A stretch of 64,000 bases of DNA from CBDBES01 sp965204465 (GCA_965204465.1 OZ241995.1:744001-808000), one strand, 5' to 3'. Counted from the stretch's first letter, positions 6,906 to 16,551 are shown. The notes: generated from the sequence alone by a model not told the origin. Program-made: numbers and translations.

Positions 6906-9857
6906 ATGCTATTCAAGCAAATATTTTATCTATTTCATAAAAAGGTAAAGTATTGTATATATATAGTTACATCCACATGCCTTTTCATTGGTTGTACAAA
7001 AAATGGCCTGCGTTCTGGATTAGAAGACTTTACCCTACCCACTATATGTGAAGGCTACAATAACGCCCAAGACATACACTCTATGCTGGGAAAAGGCACA
7101 GAAAAAGTAGCTTATCGTATTTGTGTGCCAGAACAACTCTCTTTGATAGGATCTGAAAATACAGTATATGATGTGAATCAATATTATCAATTAGAAGCCC
7201 ATATTGATATGGGCGACATAGAATTCATGCCAATTGGAAATACAGAAAATTGTTTTTCAGGTGGATTTAAAGGGACAGGCTATAGTATCAGAAATTACAC
7301 GATCAGTAGTTCGGCGCTACAAATAGATGATCAATATAACATTTTTAGCTGTGTTGCAGAAGGGGCAAAGATAGTCGATCTTATGCTTGATACGATACCC
7401 TGCAGAGTAGATGATCTTTTTTGTGATTTAGATGGAGACGGCCGTAAAAATTTGAATGATAATTGCATTGAAGTTACTAATGAAGATCAGAAAGACAGAG
7501 ATAACAATGGCATAGGGGATGCATGCGATAAAATGCCTGGAATCAATTATCAAAAAGAGGCAATGGATCTGCCGGATACGATCACAATTATGGAGCAAAT
7601 ACCTTATGAATATTCCATTGTTTTAAATACACTGCCTTCTGCGAATGTAGAAATAAAGATCACTCTTCCCTCTGGATCTCCTTCTAATTTAAGTATTTCT
7701 TCTGGCAGCCAAAATGAAAATGGCGCAGGCTCTTCCATCACCCTTACCTTTTCTATGGATAATTGGGATACAGCCCAGGCCGTTTCCCTTCTCCTTGCAG
7801 ATGATGGCATCTCTGCTTCATATCCAAATGACCTGACCCTGACCCATATCGCTACAAGCAGTGATCCTGATTATAATAATAAGGCTACCCTGAATAGGAG
7901 CATAATATTGGATCTTATAGACACTGAGCCAGAAGTCATCTATCAGAAAGATGGAGTAGATCTTCCCGCAACGATTGAACTTGCAGAAGGAACGGATATG
8001 GAATATAGATACGCGATCGTATTGAACAGCCAACCATCCAGCCAGGTAGTCATTACCATTCGTTTAACGGGCAATCTGCCTAACAACCTAAAACTATTGG
8101 ATGCAAATGGAAATCCTGTAAATTTTACTTCTATTACATTTACCAATACAAATTGGAATATAGCCAGAGAGGTTGACCTTACTGTTTCTGATGATAATAT
8201 TTATGCAGGAAATTCCACACTTACATTGAGTCATTCCATTACAGGTAGTTCTGAATACGCATCATTGCCGGATACCAATGTAAGCATAAATTTTGTAGAA
8301 GATGAAACTATATGCGGCCAACCAGGCGGGACTATGAATAATTTTCCAGCAGATGGAACTCTTGGTACGGGGACTATGAATGATCCATACATTATATGCA
8401 ACGCAAATCAATTGCAGTCAATGAGAGATGATCTGGATGCCTTCTATGAATTGGGGCAGAATATCAATGCTTCTTCTATTACTGCTCAATACACCTGTTC
8501 CACAGGCACTACGGGTGCATGCGCAGGATTCCAACCCATTGGGGACTGTGGGGTGGATAACATTTGTGGTAACGCTGATGATGCACCCTTTGTAGGTTCT
8601 TTAGACGGAAAAGGATTCACCATAAGCGATCTGATGCTCAATATCAATCTTACCTCTGGCAGCTCTTATGCAGGCATTTTTGGAGTAACAAATGGGGCGG
8701 AAATCAAAAATATTGGTCTGCTCAATATAGAGTTTTCTTCATCTACATCTTCTATTTCTTATGCAGGCAGTCTGGTAGGCATTAGTAATAGTAGTAGTAT
8801 AGCCAATTCCTGGTCTACAGGGAATATTTCTTCTTTTGCTTCTATGGATTCTATTGCAGGCGGCCTGGTAGGCATTAGTAATAATAGTAGTATAGCTAAT
8901 TCCTGGTCTACAGGGAATGTTTCTTCGGCTTCTTTTCTTTCTACTTCTAATTCTACTGCGGGCGGGCTAGTAGGGAATAATGATGATAGTAGTAGTATAA
9001 CCAACTCCTACTCTACAGGGAGTGTTTCTTCTGCTTCTTCTACTTTCAATTCTTTTGCAGGCGGTCTGGTAGGGCTCAATGCTAATAATAGTAACATCAC
9101 TAATTCCTATTCTGTAGGGAATGTTTTTTCTACTTCTACTAACCGTGCAGGCGGCCTTGTAGGGGATAATCGTTCCACTATAACCAATTCCTATTTTGAT
9201 GCTGTTACTTCAGGAGCTTCGAATGCCATAGGCACTAATACAGCTACTATGACTTGTATAGGCGGCTTTCCAAATAGTCCAGCTAATGAAGGTGATCCGT
9301 CATTCACTATGAGCGCATCCACTGATACAGGGACTTGTAATAATGTAAATCCCACCATCTTCTTCCATTGGCAAACTCCTTTCGACATCGATGGTGATTC
9401 TGTAGCAGACGAGGAGTCGGTTCGCTATGACAGCAATAATGATGGTAGTGTTACAACAACTGATAATTTTGTATGGGATTTTGGCACTGTGTCAGAATAT
9501 CCGATCATAGCCTCTATTCCCGGAATGGTAGAAGAACAAGCGGTAAGAATGGCATCTGGTTTCTTACGATTTTCAAACACAACTATCGGGCAATTTTCTA
9601 CTACAGACTTCGTATTTTTCTATGACGTAGGCATTGGTTCAAGTATTATTGCTTCTGGCCAAAATGTGCAGGATACTACTGCAAGCGATTATGCTATTCA
9701 GGATGCAAACGGTAATACGCTGGCTTCACCCACAGTAACCAATGCAGGTGTGATCAATGGAGTAGCATCTCTCTCGGCAGGTGCTGAATTTTATTTAAGT
9801 GTTACCTTTAAAAAAGGAGTAAACAGTTTTATCAGAAGATATAGATTCAAAAAGTAA
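6906..9857 (+). CDS. giant lipoprotein with thrombospondin type 3-like, Calx-beta-like and GLUG repeats
   Basis: This 983-residue protein has a signal peptide with Cys30 in the lipobox LFIGC. Around residues 175-205 there is a thrombospondin type 3-like calcium-binding segment (DLDGDGRKNLNDNC, DRDNNGIGDACD). Two Calx-beta-like domains follow (about 215-470, with NWDTAQAVSL and NWNIAREVDL). Residues about 500-790 hold an LbR/GLUG array with repeated GGLVG and NSYSTG motifs. Another acidic DxDGDxVADE segment lies before the C-terminal domain. These modules are typical of secreted or surface adhesion proteins. The GLUG units at 8760-9190 are very similar at the DNA level, which points to recent internal duplication. 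Confidence 0.75.
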   Translation: MLFKQIFYLFHKKVKYCIYIVTSTCLFIGCTKNGLRSGLEDFTLPTICEGYNNAQDIHSMLGKGTEKVAYRICVPEQLSLIGSENTVYDVNQYYQLEAHIDMGDIEFMPIGNTENCFSGGFKGTGYSIRNYTISSSALQIDDQYNIFSCVAEGAKIVDLMLDTIPCRVDDLFCDLDGDGRKNLNDNCIEVTNEDQKDRDNNGIGDACDKMPGINYQKEAMDLPDTITIMEQIPYEYSIVLNTLPSANVEIKITLPSGSPSNLSISSGSQNENGAGSSITLTFSMDNWDTAQAVSLLLADDGISASYPNDLTLTHIATSSDPDYNNKATLNRSIILDLIDTEPEVIYQKDGVDLPATIELAEGTDMEYRYAIVLNSQPSSQVVITIRLTGNLPNNLKLLDANGNPVNFTSITFTNTNWNIAREVDLTVSDDNIYAGNSTLTLSHSITGSSEYASLPDTNVSINFVEDETICGQPGGTMNNFPADGTLGTGTMNDPYIICNANQLQSMRDDLDAFYELGQNINASSITAQYTCSTGTTGACAGFQPIGDCGVDNICGNADDAPFVGSLDGKGFTISDLMLNINLTSGSSYAGIFGVTNGAEIKNIGLLNIEFSSSTSSISYAGSLVGISNSSSIANSWSTGNISSFASMDSIAGGLVGISNNSSIANSWSTGNVSSASFLSTSNSTAGGLVGNNDDSSSITNSYSTGSVSSASSTFNSFAGGLVGLNANNSNITNSYSVGNVFSTSTNRAGGLVGDNRSTITNSYFDAVTSGASNAIGTNTATMTCIGGFPNSPANEGDPSFTMSASTDTGTCNNVNPTIFFHWQTPFDIDGDSVADEESVRYDSNNDGSVTTTDNFVWDFGTVSEYPIIASIPGMVEEQAVRMASGFLRFSNTTIGQFSTTDFVFFYDVGIGSSIIASGQNVQDTTASDYAIQDANGNTLASPTVTNAGVINGVASLSAGAEFYLSVTFKKGVNSFIRRYRFKK

Positions 9858-9910
9858 AGGTTTTCTATAAAAAATACTTGTCGCAATATTTATTTGTTTT
9901 TAAAAGGAGA

Positions 9911-9967
9911 ATGTTAGGAATTTTGACTTTTTGCTTTTGCTTGAGTGTTTTTTCTAACTATAGTTGA
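9911..9967 (+). CDS. possible 18-residue leader peptide
   Basis: A strong ribosome binding site (AAAAGGAGA, 9902-9910) sits directly against an ATG that opens an 18-codon hydrophobic frame (MLGILTFCFCLSVFSNYS) with two Cys codons. The lipoprotein with a CPYC thioredoxin fold begins 33 bases after its stop. It could be a regulatory upstream peptide or a degenerate signal sequence; no experiment or homology is available. Confidence 0.3.
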   Translation: MLGILTFCFCLSVFSNYS

Positions 9968-10000
9968 TCAAATAACAAAAGATCAGGGAGTGTTACATTT

Positions 10001-11029
10001 ATGAAAAATAATCATTTTAAATTTGCCCTTTGGAATATCCATATAGTTTGTAGTATTGCGCTTCTATCTGGTTGCTGGTTTTCAGACTCTTCAAAGATAG
10101 CTACTTTCGAAGGAGGCTCTATTGAGCAAGAAGACATAAAAAAAAATGCTAAAAATGATCTATATAAACTACGCAAAAATGAATACCAAACAAAAAGCAG
10201 AATTGCTTACAGATTAGCCACTGAAAAGATAATAGCCTTAGAATCAGAAAAGCAAAAAAAGAATAAAGATACATTGGTTGATGAATATGTGCAAGACAGA
10301 TTACGGCCACCTTCTGAACAAGATATTCTGAACTACTATGAAAGAAATAAAAAAAGGATCAATAGACCATATCAAAAAGTAAAAGAAGACCTATATCAAC
10401 AACAATTGCAAAGAATAAAAGAAAGTTTAAAGAGCCAATTTTATTCTGATCTGCTTGCAAAATATAAATTTGAATTAAAATTAAAAGCTCCTGAATCCCC
10501 TTCGGTGAAAATTGATGTTAAAGATGAACCATTCTGGGGTGATCCGGATGCCAAGGTAGTTGTGGTAGAATATTCAGATTTTGAATGCCCTTATTGTCAA
10601 AGAATCCAGACGGATATAAGGCGGATAAGAAGCGAATATGAAGATAAAATCAAATGGGTATTCAAGGACTTTCCATTAAGCTTTCATAAACATGCAGAAA
10701 AGGCTCATATTGCTGCAAATTGCGCCTTAGATCAGGGAAATTTTTTTGATTTTCAATACAAGGTATTCGAATCTTCCTCTGATATTTCACCTCCTAAGTT
10801 AATAGAAATAGCCCAAAACATAGGCTATAACATGGATGACTTTAAAAAATGTATGGCCGATTCAAATGGATCTAAGAAAAAAGAAATTCAAGAGGATATA
10901 CGATCTGGTGTAACAGCCGGGGTAGGGGGTACTCCAACTATTTTTTTGAATGGCAAAATCCAAACAAATTTTCGTAGTTATGCGAATATGAAAAAGAACC
11001 TGGATAATGCTTTGAATCTAACCAATTAA
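10001..11029 (+). CDS. DsbA-family thiol-disulfide oxidoreductase lipoprotein
   Basis: This 342-residue protein has a lipoprotein signal (LLSGC, Cys25), so it should act outside the inner membrane. Residues about 30-165 are charged and helical, loosely like the N-terminal chaperone part of parvulin/SurA-type proteins. From about 175 it is a DsbA/thioredoxin-4 domain with the redox motif CPYC at Cys196/Cys199. It also has a FKDFPL strand, and GGTPT supplies the cis-proline near residue 308. The family oxidises or isomerises disulfides in exported proteins. AGGGAG precedes the ATG. The next gene starts 2 nt after the stop, so the two are probably one transcript. Confidence 0.8.
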   Translation: MKNNHFKFALWNIHIVCSIALLSGCWFSDSSKIATFEGGSIEQEDIKKNAKNDLYKLRKNEYQTKSRIAYRLATEKIIALESEKQKKNKDTLVDEYVQDRLRPPSEQDILNYYERNKKRINRPYQKVKEDLYQQQLQRIKESLKSQFYSDLLAKYKFELKLKAPESPSVKIDVKDEPFWGDPDAKVVVVEYSDFECPYCQRIQTDIRRIRSEYEDKIKWVFKDFPLSFHKHAEKAHIAANCALDQGNFFDFQYKVFESSSDISPPKLIEIAQNIGYNMDDFKKCMADSNGSKKKEIQEDIRSGVTAGVGGTPTIFLNGKIQTNFRSYANMKKNLDNALNLTN

Positions 11030-11031
11030 TC

Positions 11032-11835
11032 TTGAATTTTGTGGAAGCTACTGTTTTAGGAAGTGGCACCTCCACAGGGATCCCTGTTATTGGATGTGAT
11101 TGCAGGGTATGCCAATCAAATGACTCAAAAGATCGTAGGAAAAGAGCCTCTATTCTTATCCGTGATATTCAAAAATCAATAACAATTTTAATTGATACTG
11201 GCCCAGATCTAAGAACTCAAATGTTATTAAACAAAGTGCAAAAATTATCTGGCATTTTGTATACTCATTATCACTATGACCATCTGGGCGGCCTAAATGA
11301 TCTCAGGGCATTCACTCTGTATAACGATGAGCCATTAAAATGCTGGTGTAATGAACAAACCTATCGAGTGATCAAAAAACAATATCCTTATGTATTTAAA
11401 AAATCTATCCCTGGTCAGTTGAATTTAGACCTACAGCTATACAAAAACAATAAAGAAGGATCTTATGAGAAGTTATTCATCGGAGATATAGAGATAAAGC
11501 CAATAAGACTTATGCATGTTCCTAAAGAAAAAATTGAATGTGTTGGTTTTGTTTTTAATAATAAGTTTGGTTATCTAACTGATTTTAAGCAGATATTTGA
11601 ATATGAAGAAGAATTTTTATATGATCTGGATGTCCTTTTTCTTGGCGCGCCTCTTTATAAAAGGCATCCTACTCATATTTCCATTCCGGAGGCATTTTCT
11701 TTCTTTGAAAAATTCAAGCCCAAAGTAGGCGTAATCGGACATCTTAGTCATATGGAACGCCATTCCGATATGGAAAAGAAATTTCCTACGGGAGTAATAC
11801 CCGCCTATGATGGGCAAACCTTTACTTTTAAGTAA
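11032..11835 (+). CDS. PhnP-like metallo-beta-lactamase-fold hydrolase
   Basis: About 265 residues, starting at TTG 11032 or GTG 11041. The sequence begins with VLGSGTSTGIPVIGC, a common opening of PhnP/RNase Z-like hydrolases. It then has the paired cysteines CDCRVC, the IDTGPDLR motif and the metal-binding THYHYDHLGG motif. Further conserved His residues occur in the second half (RLMHVP, GHLSH). Members hydrolyse phosphodiesters, for example cyclic phosphate intermediates, or act as lipoate-related or RNA enzymes. The true substrate here is unknown. It is translationally close to the DsbA-like gene. Confidence 0.75.
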   Translation: MNFVEATVLGSGTSTGIPVIGCDCRVCQSNDSKDRRKRASILIRDIQKSITILIDTGPDLRTQMLLNKVQKLSGILYTHYHYDHLGGLNDLRAFTLYNDEPLKCWCNEQTYRVIKKQYPYVFKKSIPGQLNLDLQLYKNNKEGSYEKLFIGDIEIKPIRLMHVPKEKIECVGFVFNNKFGYLTDFKQIFEYEEEFLYDLDVLFLGAPLYKRHPTHISIPEAFSFFEKFKPKVGVIGHLSHMERHSDMEKKFPTGVIPAYDGQTFTFK

Positions 11836-11877
11836 TAGGAATGAAGCGAGTATGTATCAAAAGCTCAATGTTGATTA

Positions 11878-12222
11878 TTATATAATGCCATAGCCTGCAG
11901 TAGCCTGTCTTACTCCTAACTTTTCCCCTAATTCTACACTAGAAATTCCTTTTTTATTACTATTCATTAAAAAGATAGCCATAAACCATTTTTTAAGGGG
12001 TAATCTACTTTTTTCAAAAATAGTTCCAATTTTTAAAGTGAATTGCTTTCTACAAGAAGCGCATTTATAAAGCTTTCCATCTTTATATTCATAAGTTTTT
12101 TCATGTCCACAATGCGGGCAATCTATACCTTTTACTTTTTTTAGATAATTGATACAATCTTGTTCTGTCTTAAACTTTTCAGTGAATTCTATAATATTTT
12201 TCATATGAACATAATAGTACAT
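11878..12222 (-). pseudogene. IS1595-family transposase, N-terminal remnant
   Basis: The 114-residue product has the zinc-ribbon of IS1595-type transposases (CPHCG and CASCR, 15-20 residues apart). It is followed by the ISXO2-like helix (PLKKWFMAIFLMNSNKKGISS) and LGEKLGVRQATA. Full family members have about 250-300 residues with a DDE catalytic domain. Here the frame ends where the conserved TAW motif should be, so the catalytic domain is missing. No clear terminal inverted repeats were found on either side. Confidence 0.75.
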
Positions 12223-12584
12223 TGATTGGGTTTGTTAACTGCTTTTTGAAAAAAAGATAAAAAAGTGTGAAAAAATTAACTGGGTTTGATATACGTATAG
12301 GCCAAAATTTTAGTATATAATTTTTAAAAACAGCTTGACAATATATCCTATCATATATAGGGTTTCTGAAAGATTATCTTAGTTAAATAACATTGAAAAA
12401 GTATTTTGATGTTCATTTAAGTTAGCATAACCAGGCTTATCGTAGTTTGAGGAAAAACAGATAATAGATAAACTAAGGTGTTTTATGAAAAAAAAAAGGC
12501 TTTATTTATAGTATTCATTGACTTCAAGTCTAAGTCTTCTAAAATCATCTTAAAATAAAACTATAAATTGTTATTAAAAGTAAA
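12223..12584 (+). promoter_or_regulatory. intergenic region with a promoter-like site ahead of gmk
   Basis: No gene is visible in these 362 bases. TTGACA at 12335-12340 and TAGGGT at 12358-12363 are 17 bases apart and point towards gmk, about 220 bases downstream. This arrangement matches the candidate promoter at 3395. A very short ATG frame of eight codons at 12485 is not convincing. The rest is AT-rich with no strong hairpin. Confidence 0.35.
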
Positions 12585-13166
12585 ATGAATTCTAATATTT
12601 TTATTATTTCTGCCCCTTCGGGTACAGGGAAAAATACGATCATTAAAAGACTCCTGGAAATAGAGAGTCTAAATTTGAAGCACAGTATTTCTACTACCAG
12701 CAGGCTTCCTCGTTCTTATGAATCTGAAGGAGAACATTATTATTTTGTGGATAAAAAAAAATTTGATGAAATGATACTAGGAAATTATTTTTTAGAGTTT
12801 GCTAAAGTAATGCATAACTATTATGGAACTACTTATAAAGAGATCGAAAGAATTCAAAAAGAAAATAAGATTCCTATATTAGATTTAGATGTGCAAGGTG
12901 CTCGCTTGGTTCGTAAAAGACACCCTGAAGCGGTCCAAATTTTCATCATGCCGCCTTCCTTAGATGCATTAAGAGAAAGGCTTGAGCAACGCTCTTCAGA
13001 AAGCGAAGAAGAAATAGACAGACGGATTGAGTTAGCCAGAAAAGAGATCAGAAGCAAAGGACATTATGATAAGGTGTTTGTGAATGACGATTTAGAAAGA
13101 GTATTGAGTAAAATAGAATCTTTTATAAAGTCGAAAAAAAGTACGGTATGGATGAAAAGGGGGTAA
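12585..13166 (+). CDS. gmk: guanylate kinase
   Basis: This 193-residue cytoplasmic enzyme converts GMP and ATP to GDP and ADP. The P-loop is SAPSGTGKNT at residues 9-18; Asn17 replaces the usual Ser/Thr but Thr18 is kept. The guanine-binding region shows STTSRLPRSYESEGEHYYF, and the lid region carries the paired arginines RERLEQRS...IDRRIELA. Length is close to the family norm of about 200. Its 3' end overlaps miaA by 19 bp, so the two are translationally coupled. Confidence 0.93.
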   Translation: MNSNIFIISAPSGTGKNTIIKRLLEIESLNLKHSISTTSRLPRSYESEGEHYYFVDKKKFDEMILGNYFLEFAKVMHNYYGTTYKEIERIQKENKIPILDLDVQGARLVRKRHPEAVQIFIMPPSLDALRERLEQRSSESEEEIDRRIELARKEIRSKGHYDKVFVNDDLERVLSKIESFIKSKKSTVWMKRG

Positions 13167-14098
13167 AACCACCTGTATTAGTTTTAACTGGTGCCACAGC
13201 AGTCGGTAAATCAGAGATGATCGCAAAACTGGCTGAAAAATTCCCTATTGAAGTAATTGGATCTGATTCCAGACAAATCTATAAATACATGCCGATTGGT
13301 ACATCGCAGCCTTCCGATGAAGAAATTAAAAAATATAGGTATCATTTGATCTCTTTTACCGACCCTTCTGAAAAATATTCATCCGGAAAATTTGTAAAGG
13401 CATGCAAAAAAATTATTCCTGAAATTTTAAATCGAGGAAATATTCCATTTATTGTTGGAGGTACTTTTTTTTATATACGTTCTTTATGGGATGGTCTTTT
13501 GAATGAACCGGCGATAACCCCAAAAGACATAAAAAATGTAGAGAACATTTCGTCATCCAGGCTTTATCTGGAATTAGAAAAGTTAGATGCTATCACTGCA
13601 AAGAGAGTTCATTTCAATGATATAGCAAGAATAAAAAGAGCCATTTTAGTCAGCAGAGTATCTAAAATGCCTTTTTCTTCTTTTAAGAGAGAAGGCGGTA
13701 TCTATAAGGACTATAATTTTTTTTCTTTTGAACTATCTACATGCAGAGAAAAAATTTATAAAAAAATCGAAAATAGAGTAAAGAAAATGCTTAACAGCGG
13801 ATGGTTAGAAGAAATATATCAATTATTATCTTTAGGATATACATTAAAAGACCCTGGCTTAAAGACAATAGGCTACAGAGAAATATTAGAATGGCTTAAG
13901 GCTTCCTCTTTGCAGCCAGTGGATCTTAAAAAAATAACCATGGAAGAAAAAAATTTACTTGCTCAGAATATTGCCCAAAAAACCAGGCAATTTGCTAAGA
14001 GACAACTAACTTGGTATAGAAATGAAAAGCGTTTAAAAAGGATTGACTTTTGCCAAGCGTTTGGTTATATATCCAAAGTACTTTCCAATATTATTTAA
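13148..14098 (+). CDS. miaA: tRNA dimethylallyltransferase
   Basis: This 316-residue enzyme transfers the dimethylallyl group from DMAPP to A37 of tRNAs that read UNN codons. It has the P-loop GATAVGKS at residues 15-22, the DSRQIYKYMPIGT substrate motif at 40-52, a VGGT motif and the C-terminal KTIGYREI and RQFAKRQLTWYR motifs, all typical of the family. It overlaps gmk by 19 bp, and hfq begins 26 bp later. A miaA-hfq neighbourhood is common in bacteria. Confidence 0.95.
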   Translation: MDEKGVKPPVLVLTGATAVGKSEMIAKLAEKFPIEVIGSDSRQIYKYMPIGTSQPSDEEIKKYRYHLISFTDPSEKYSSGKFVKACKKIIPEILNRGNIPFIVGGTFFYIRSLWDGLLNEPAITPKDIKNVENISSSRLYLELEKLDAITAKRVHFNDIARIKRAILVSRVSKMPFSSFKREGGIYKDYNFFSFELSTCREKIYKKIENRVKKMLNSGWLEEIYQLLSLGYTLKDPGLKTIGYREILEWLKASSLQPVDLKKITMEEKNLLAQNIAQKTRQFAKRQLTWYRNEKRLKRIDFCQAFGYISKVLSNII

Positions 14099-14124
14099 AA
14101 TATAAAACGGAAAAAGGAACCTAT

Positions 14125-14370
14125 ATGAAAAACAATATTCAGGAAGCATTGCTAAATGAGTCTCGTAAAAACAAGATAGATTTAACTATCTATTTATTAA
14201 ATGGAGTTCCCCTAAAGGGGAAGGTGATCAGTTTTGATAATTTTACAATTATCATAGATATAAATGGTAAGCAGAATCTTATCTATAAACATGCGGTTAC
14301 TACCATTATTCCAGAGAAAAGAGTAAATTTGGTTTTAGAAGAAAATGAAGGTGATAAAAATTCTAAATGA
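14125..14370 (+). CDS. hfq: RNA chaperone Hfq
   Basis: I chose the ATG at 14125, which has AAAAAGGA upstream, over an earlier in-frame ATG inside miaA. The product has 81 residues. The Sm1 region (YLLNGVPLKGKVISFDNF) and the Sm2 signature (YKHAVTTIIP, compare YKHAISTI) are intact. The protein forms a hexamer that helps small RNAs pair with mRNAs. It sits just behind miaA as in many genomes. Its presence makes Hfq-dependent small RNAs elsewhere in the chromosome plausible. Confidence 0.95.
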   Translation: MKNNIQEALLNESRKNKIDLTIYLLNGVPLKGKVISFDNFTIIIDINGKQNLIYKHAVTTIIPEKRVNLVLEENEGDKNSK

Positions 14371-14488
14371 AAAAATAAAATTTTTATTTAATTTCCATCT
14401 TTTTAAGTCCTGAAATTACATTTTCTACTGAAAATCTTGTTATTTTTAGCCAGGTATTTATTTTTGGTAAAATGGGGATGATTGATCG

Positions 14489-15448
14489 ATGTTTATAAAG
14501 ATATTTAAAGTTTTCTTTAAAATCATTGTATTTAGCAGTATCTCTAGCCTGATTTATTTTAATGTGATCGTGGTTCCAGCAGGTCATGTTGCCTTATTAA
14601 ACGAGAAAGTAGAAGGTTGGCAGTCTTATTTGTTCCGTCCAGGATATTATTGGATATCTACTAATTTTATACCGGAAAAATGGAAAATATATTATGTAAA
14701 TACGAACCCTCCGCATAAGAATATTTCATTTTTTTTTCCACTTAAATATGCCAGATATTTAAAACTCTCAGATGAATTTTCAATACAACTTACTTTGCAG
14801 ATACGCTATAAAATAGAAGAAAAAAGTATTCTTAAGCTAGCGGATAAACTAGATCAAAATATTGCGCGTGTGGATGAATATATACAAGAGAAGGTAAAAG
14901 ATCTTTTGAGATTAAAGTTGATTGAATACCATAGGTCAGAAAAAGATATCCCTTTTATCCGACCTAAAATGCTATCTTATTTTAGAAATTTAACTTCTGA
15001 GGAGATTCAGGATGACAGATCATTACAAAAAGATCAGGCAGATAAATTTATAGATGACTGGAATTTTATTTTTCAGGAATACTCTATTCAGTTAATAAAC
15101 TTCAAATTGCTGGATATATCCATTCCTGATCTTACTTTATATTCGATGCACTTGAAAAATTTAGATCAGATTCTGGCCTCCCATCAAAAAGCATTGACCA
15201 GTAAAATTGAATCAGACGCTCAAAATTATTCAAAGCAATTAGATATTCAGGCTGGTATAGAAAAAGCAAAACATGTTATGGATCTTATAAAAGAAGATTC
15301 TAAAATACTGGAATATCTAAAGTACCAGGACCTGAATCCTAATGTAGAGATAATTCGGATTGAAAAAACAAAGGAAGTCCCTGAAGTTGAAGAGTCTAAA
15401 AAAGAAACAGAGCGATCCATTGATCATAAAAACTCAGAAAATAAATAA
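14489..15448 (+). CDS. SPFH/band 7-domain membrane protein
   Basis: This 319-residue protein has a single N-terminal membrane anchor (residues about 5-28) followed by VVPAGHVALLNEKVEG, typical of the start of a band 7 (prohibitin/HflC) domain. The middle has the beta-strand region ending QLTLQIRYKIEE, then a long charged helix. The C-terminal tail (KEVPEVEESKKETE) is very acidic. SPFH proteins form membrane rings that scaffold proteases and lipids. No HflK partner or protease gene is adjacent. Confidence 0.65.
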   Translation: MFIKIFKVFFKIIVFSSISSLIYFNVIVVPAGHVALLNEKVEGWQSYLFRPGYYWISTNFIPEKWKIYYVNTNPPHKNISFFFPLKYARYLKLSDEFSIQLTLQIRYKIEEKSILKLADKLDQNIARVDEYIQEKVKDLLRLKLIEYHRSEKDIPFIRPKMLSYFRNLTSEEIQDDRSLQKDQADKFIDDWNFIFQEYSIQLINFKLLDISIPDLTLYSMHLKNLDQILASHQKALTSKIESDAQNYSKQLDIQAGIEKAKHVMDLIKEDSKILEYLKYQDLNPNVEIIRIEKTKEVPEVEESKKETERSIDHKNSENK

Positions 15449-15529
15449 TATTTTTTAACGACTTGATCTATTCTAGAATTTTCTAGTCTTAAACCCACCA
15501 AACAATATAGATGCTTTTGATAAGCAAAA

Positions 15530-16510
15530 ATGTCATTGATGATGATAAATAAAACACAAAAGAAAATACAAACAAATCAAAAATTGATCGCATTACTGGA
15601 TGATGATCACAATTTTTGTGATTCTATTGCAGAGATATTAGATCCAATAGGAGTCATTAAAACGTTCCAAAAAATAAAGTATTTTGAAGAATTTATTTTA
15701 AAAAACAAACCTTCCATGGTTTTAATTGATCTTAACCTGAATGATCCTAAAGCAGATGGTTATAAAATGATCCAAAGAATAAAACAATTACCAGACTCTC
15801 ATTTAATATCCGTAGTTATGCTAACAGGTGCGGATAACGCCTATAGACAAGCATTTCATATAGGGGTGGATGATTATATACAGAAGCCTATTATACCTGA
15901 CTTTTTCTTAAAAAAAATAGAAAATATTTTATTTCAAAACGAACAAAAAATACATTGCAATTCCTTAACAGGTTTGCCCGGCATATGGATCATCGAAGAT
16001 CAATTTATGAAAAAATGCGCGGAGAAAATTCCATTTTATTTGATTTATATAGACATAGATCATTTTAAGGCATTCAATGATGAAAAAGGAATTAAAGCGG
16101 GTGATTCCGGGATCAGGATATTATCTGACATTCTTAAAGAGGCCAGAAATCAATATTCAAGAAAGGAATTATTTATAGGGCATTTAGGAGGCGATGACTT
16201 CTTTTTAATGGGGAATTCTAATAAAATGAAAGAAACGATCCAGGAAATATATAAAAAATTTTCCCAAAACTGTAGTTATTTTTTCACGGCAAAAGAAATT
16301 TATCAAAAATATTATCAGGGTAGGGATAGAAATGGTATTTTACAAAATATTCCCATTCTTTCTCTTTCCACTGTTCTAATATTCCTTAAAGAGTCCTTTT
16401 TGAATAATGATAAAAATTTAAATTTTAAAAAAATATCAAAAATTGCTGGTATTCTAAAAAAGAAAGCTAAGAGTAAGAAAGGCAATAGCATGGTTGAGAT
16501 AAAATTATAA
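15530..16510 (+). CDS. response regulator with a GGDEF-type output domain (GGDDF)
   Basis: This 326-residue protein has an N-terminal receiver domain: acidic pair DDD near residues 24-26, phospho-acceptor Asp67 in LIDLNL, Thr in MLTGA and Lys in QKP. The C-terminal domain matches diguanylate cyclases (LTGLPG, YIDIDHFKAFND). The active-site signature is GGDDF at residues 220-224 instead of GGDEF, and no RxxD inhibitory site precedes it. It may make cyclic di-GMP or act as a degenerate receptor. No histidine kinase lies next to it. Two ATGs close together leave the exact start slightly uncertain. Confidence 0.75.
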   Translation: MSLMMINKTQKKIQTNQKLIALLDDDHNFCDSIAEILDPIGVIKTFQKIKYFEEFILKNKPSMVLIDLNLNDPKADGYKMIQRIKQLPDSHLISVVMLTGADNAYRQAFHIGVDDYIQKPIIPDFFLKKIENILFQNEQKIHCNSLTGLPGIWIIEDQFMKKCAEKIPFYLIYIDIDHFKAFNDEKGIKAGDSGIRILSDILKEARNQYSRKELFIGHLGGDDFFLMGNSNKMKETIQEIYKKFSQNCSYFFTAKEIYQKYYQGRDRNGILQNIPILSLSTVLIFLKESFLNNDKNLNFKKISKIAGILKKKAKSKKGNSMVEIKL

Positions 16511-16551
16511 AAATATTATGATTTAAAATATTTTATGTGTATAACTGATTT

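Noticed and set aside
14050..14124. Earlier in-frame ATG for hfq inside miaA
   Set aside because: The ATG at 14125 has a ribosome binding site and gives the normal Hfq N-terminus.
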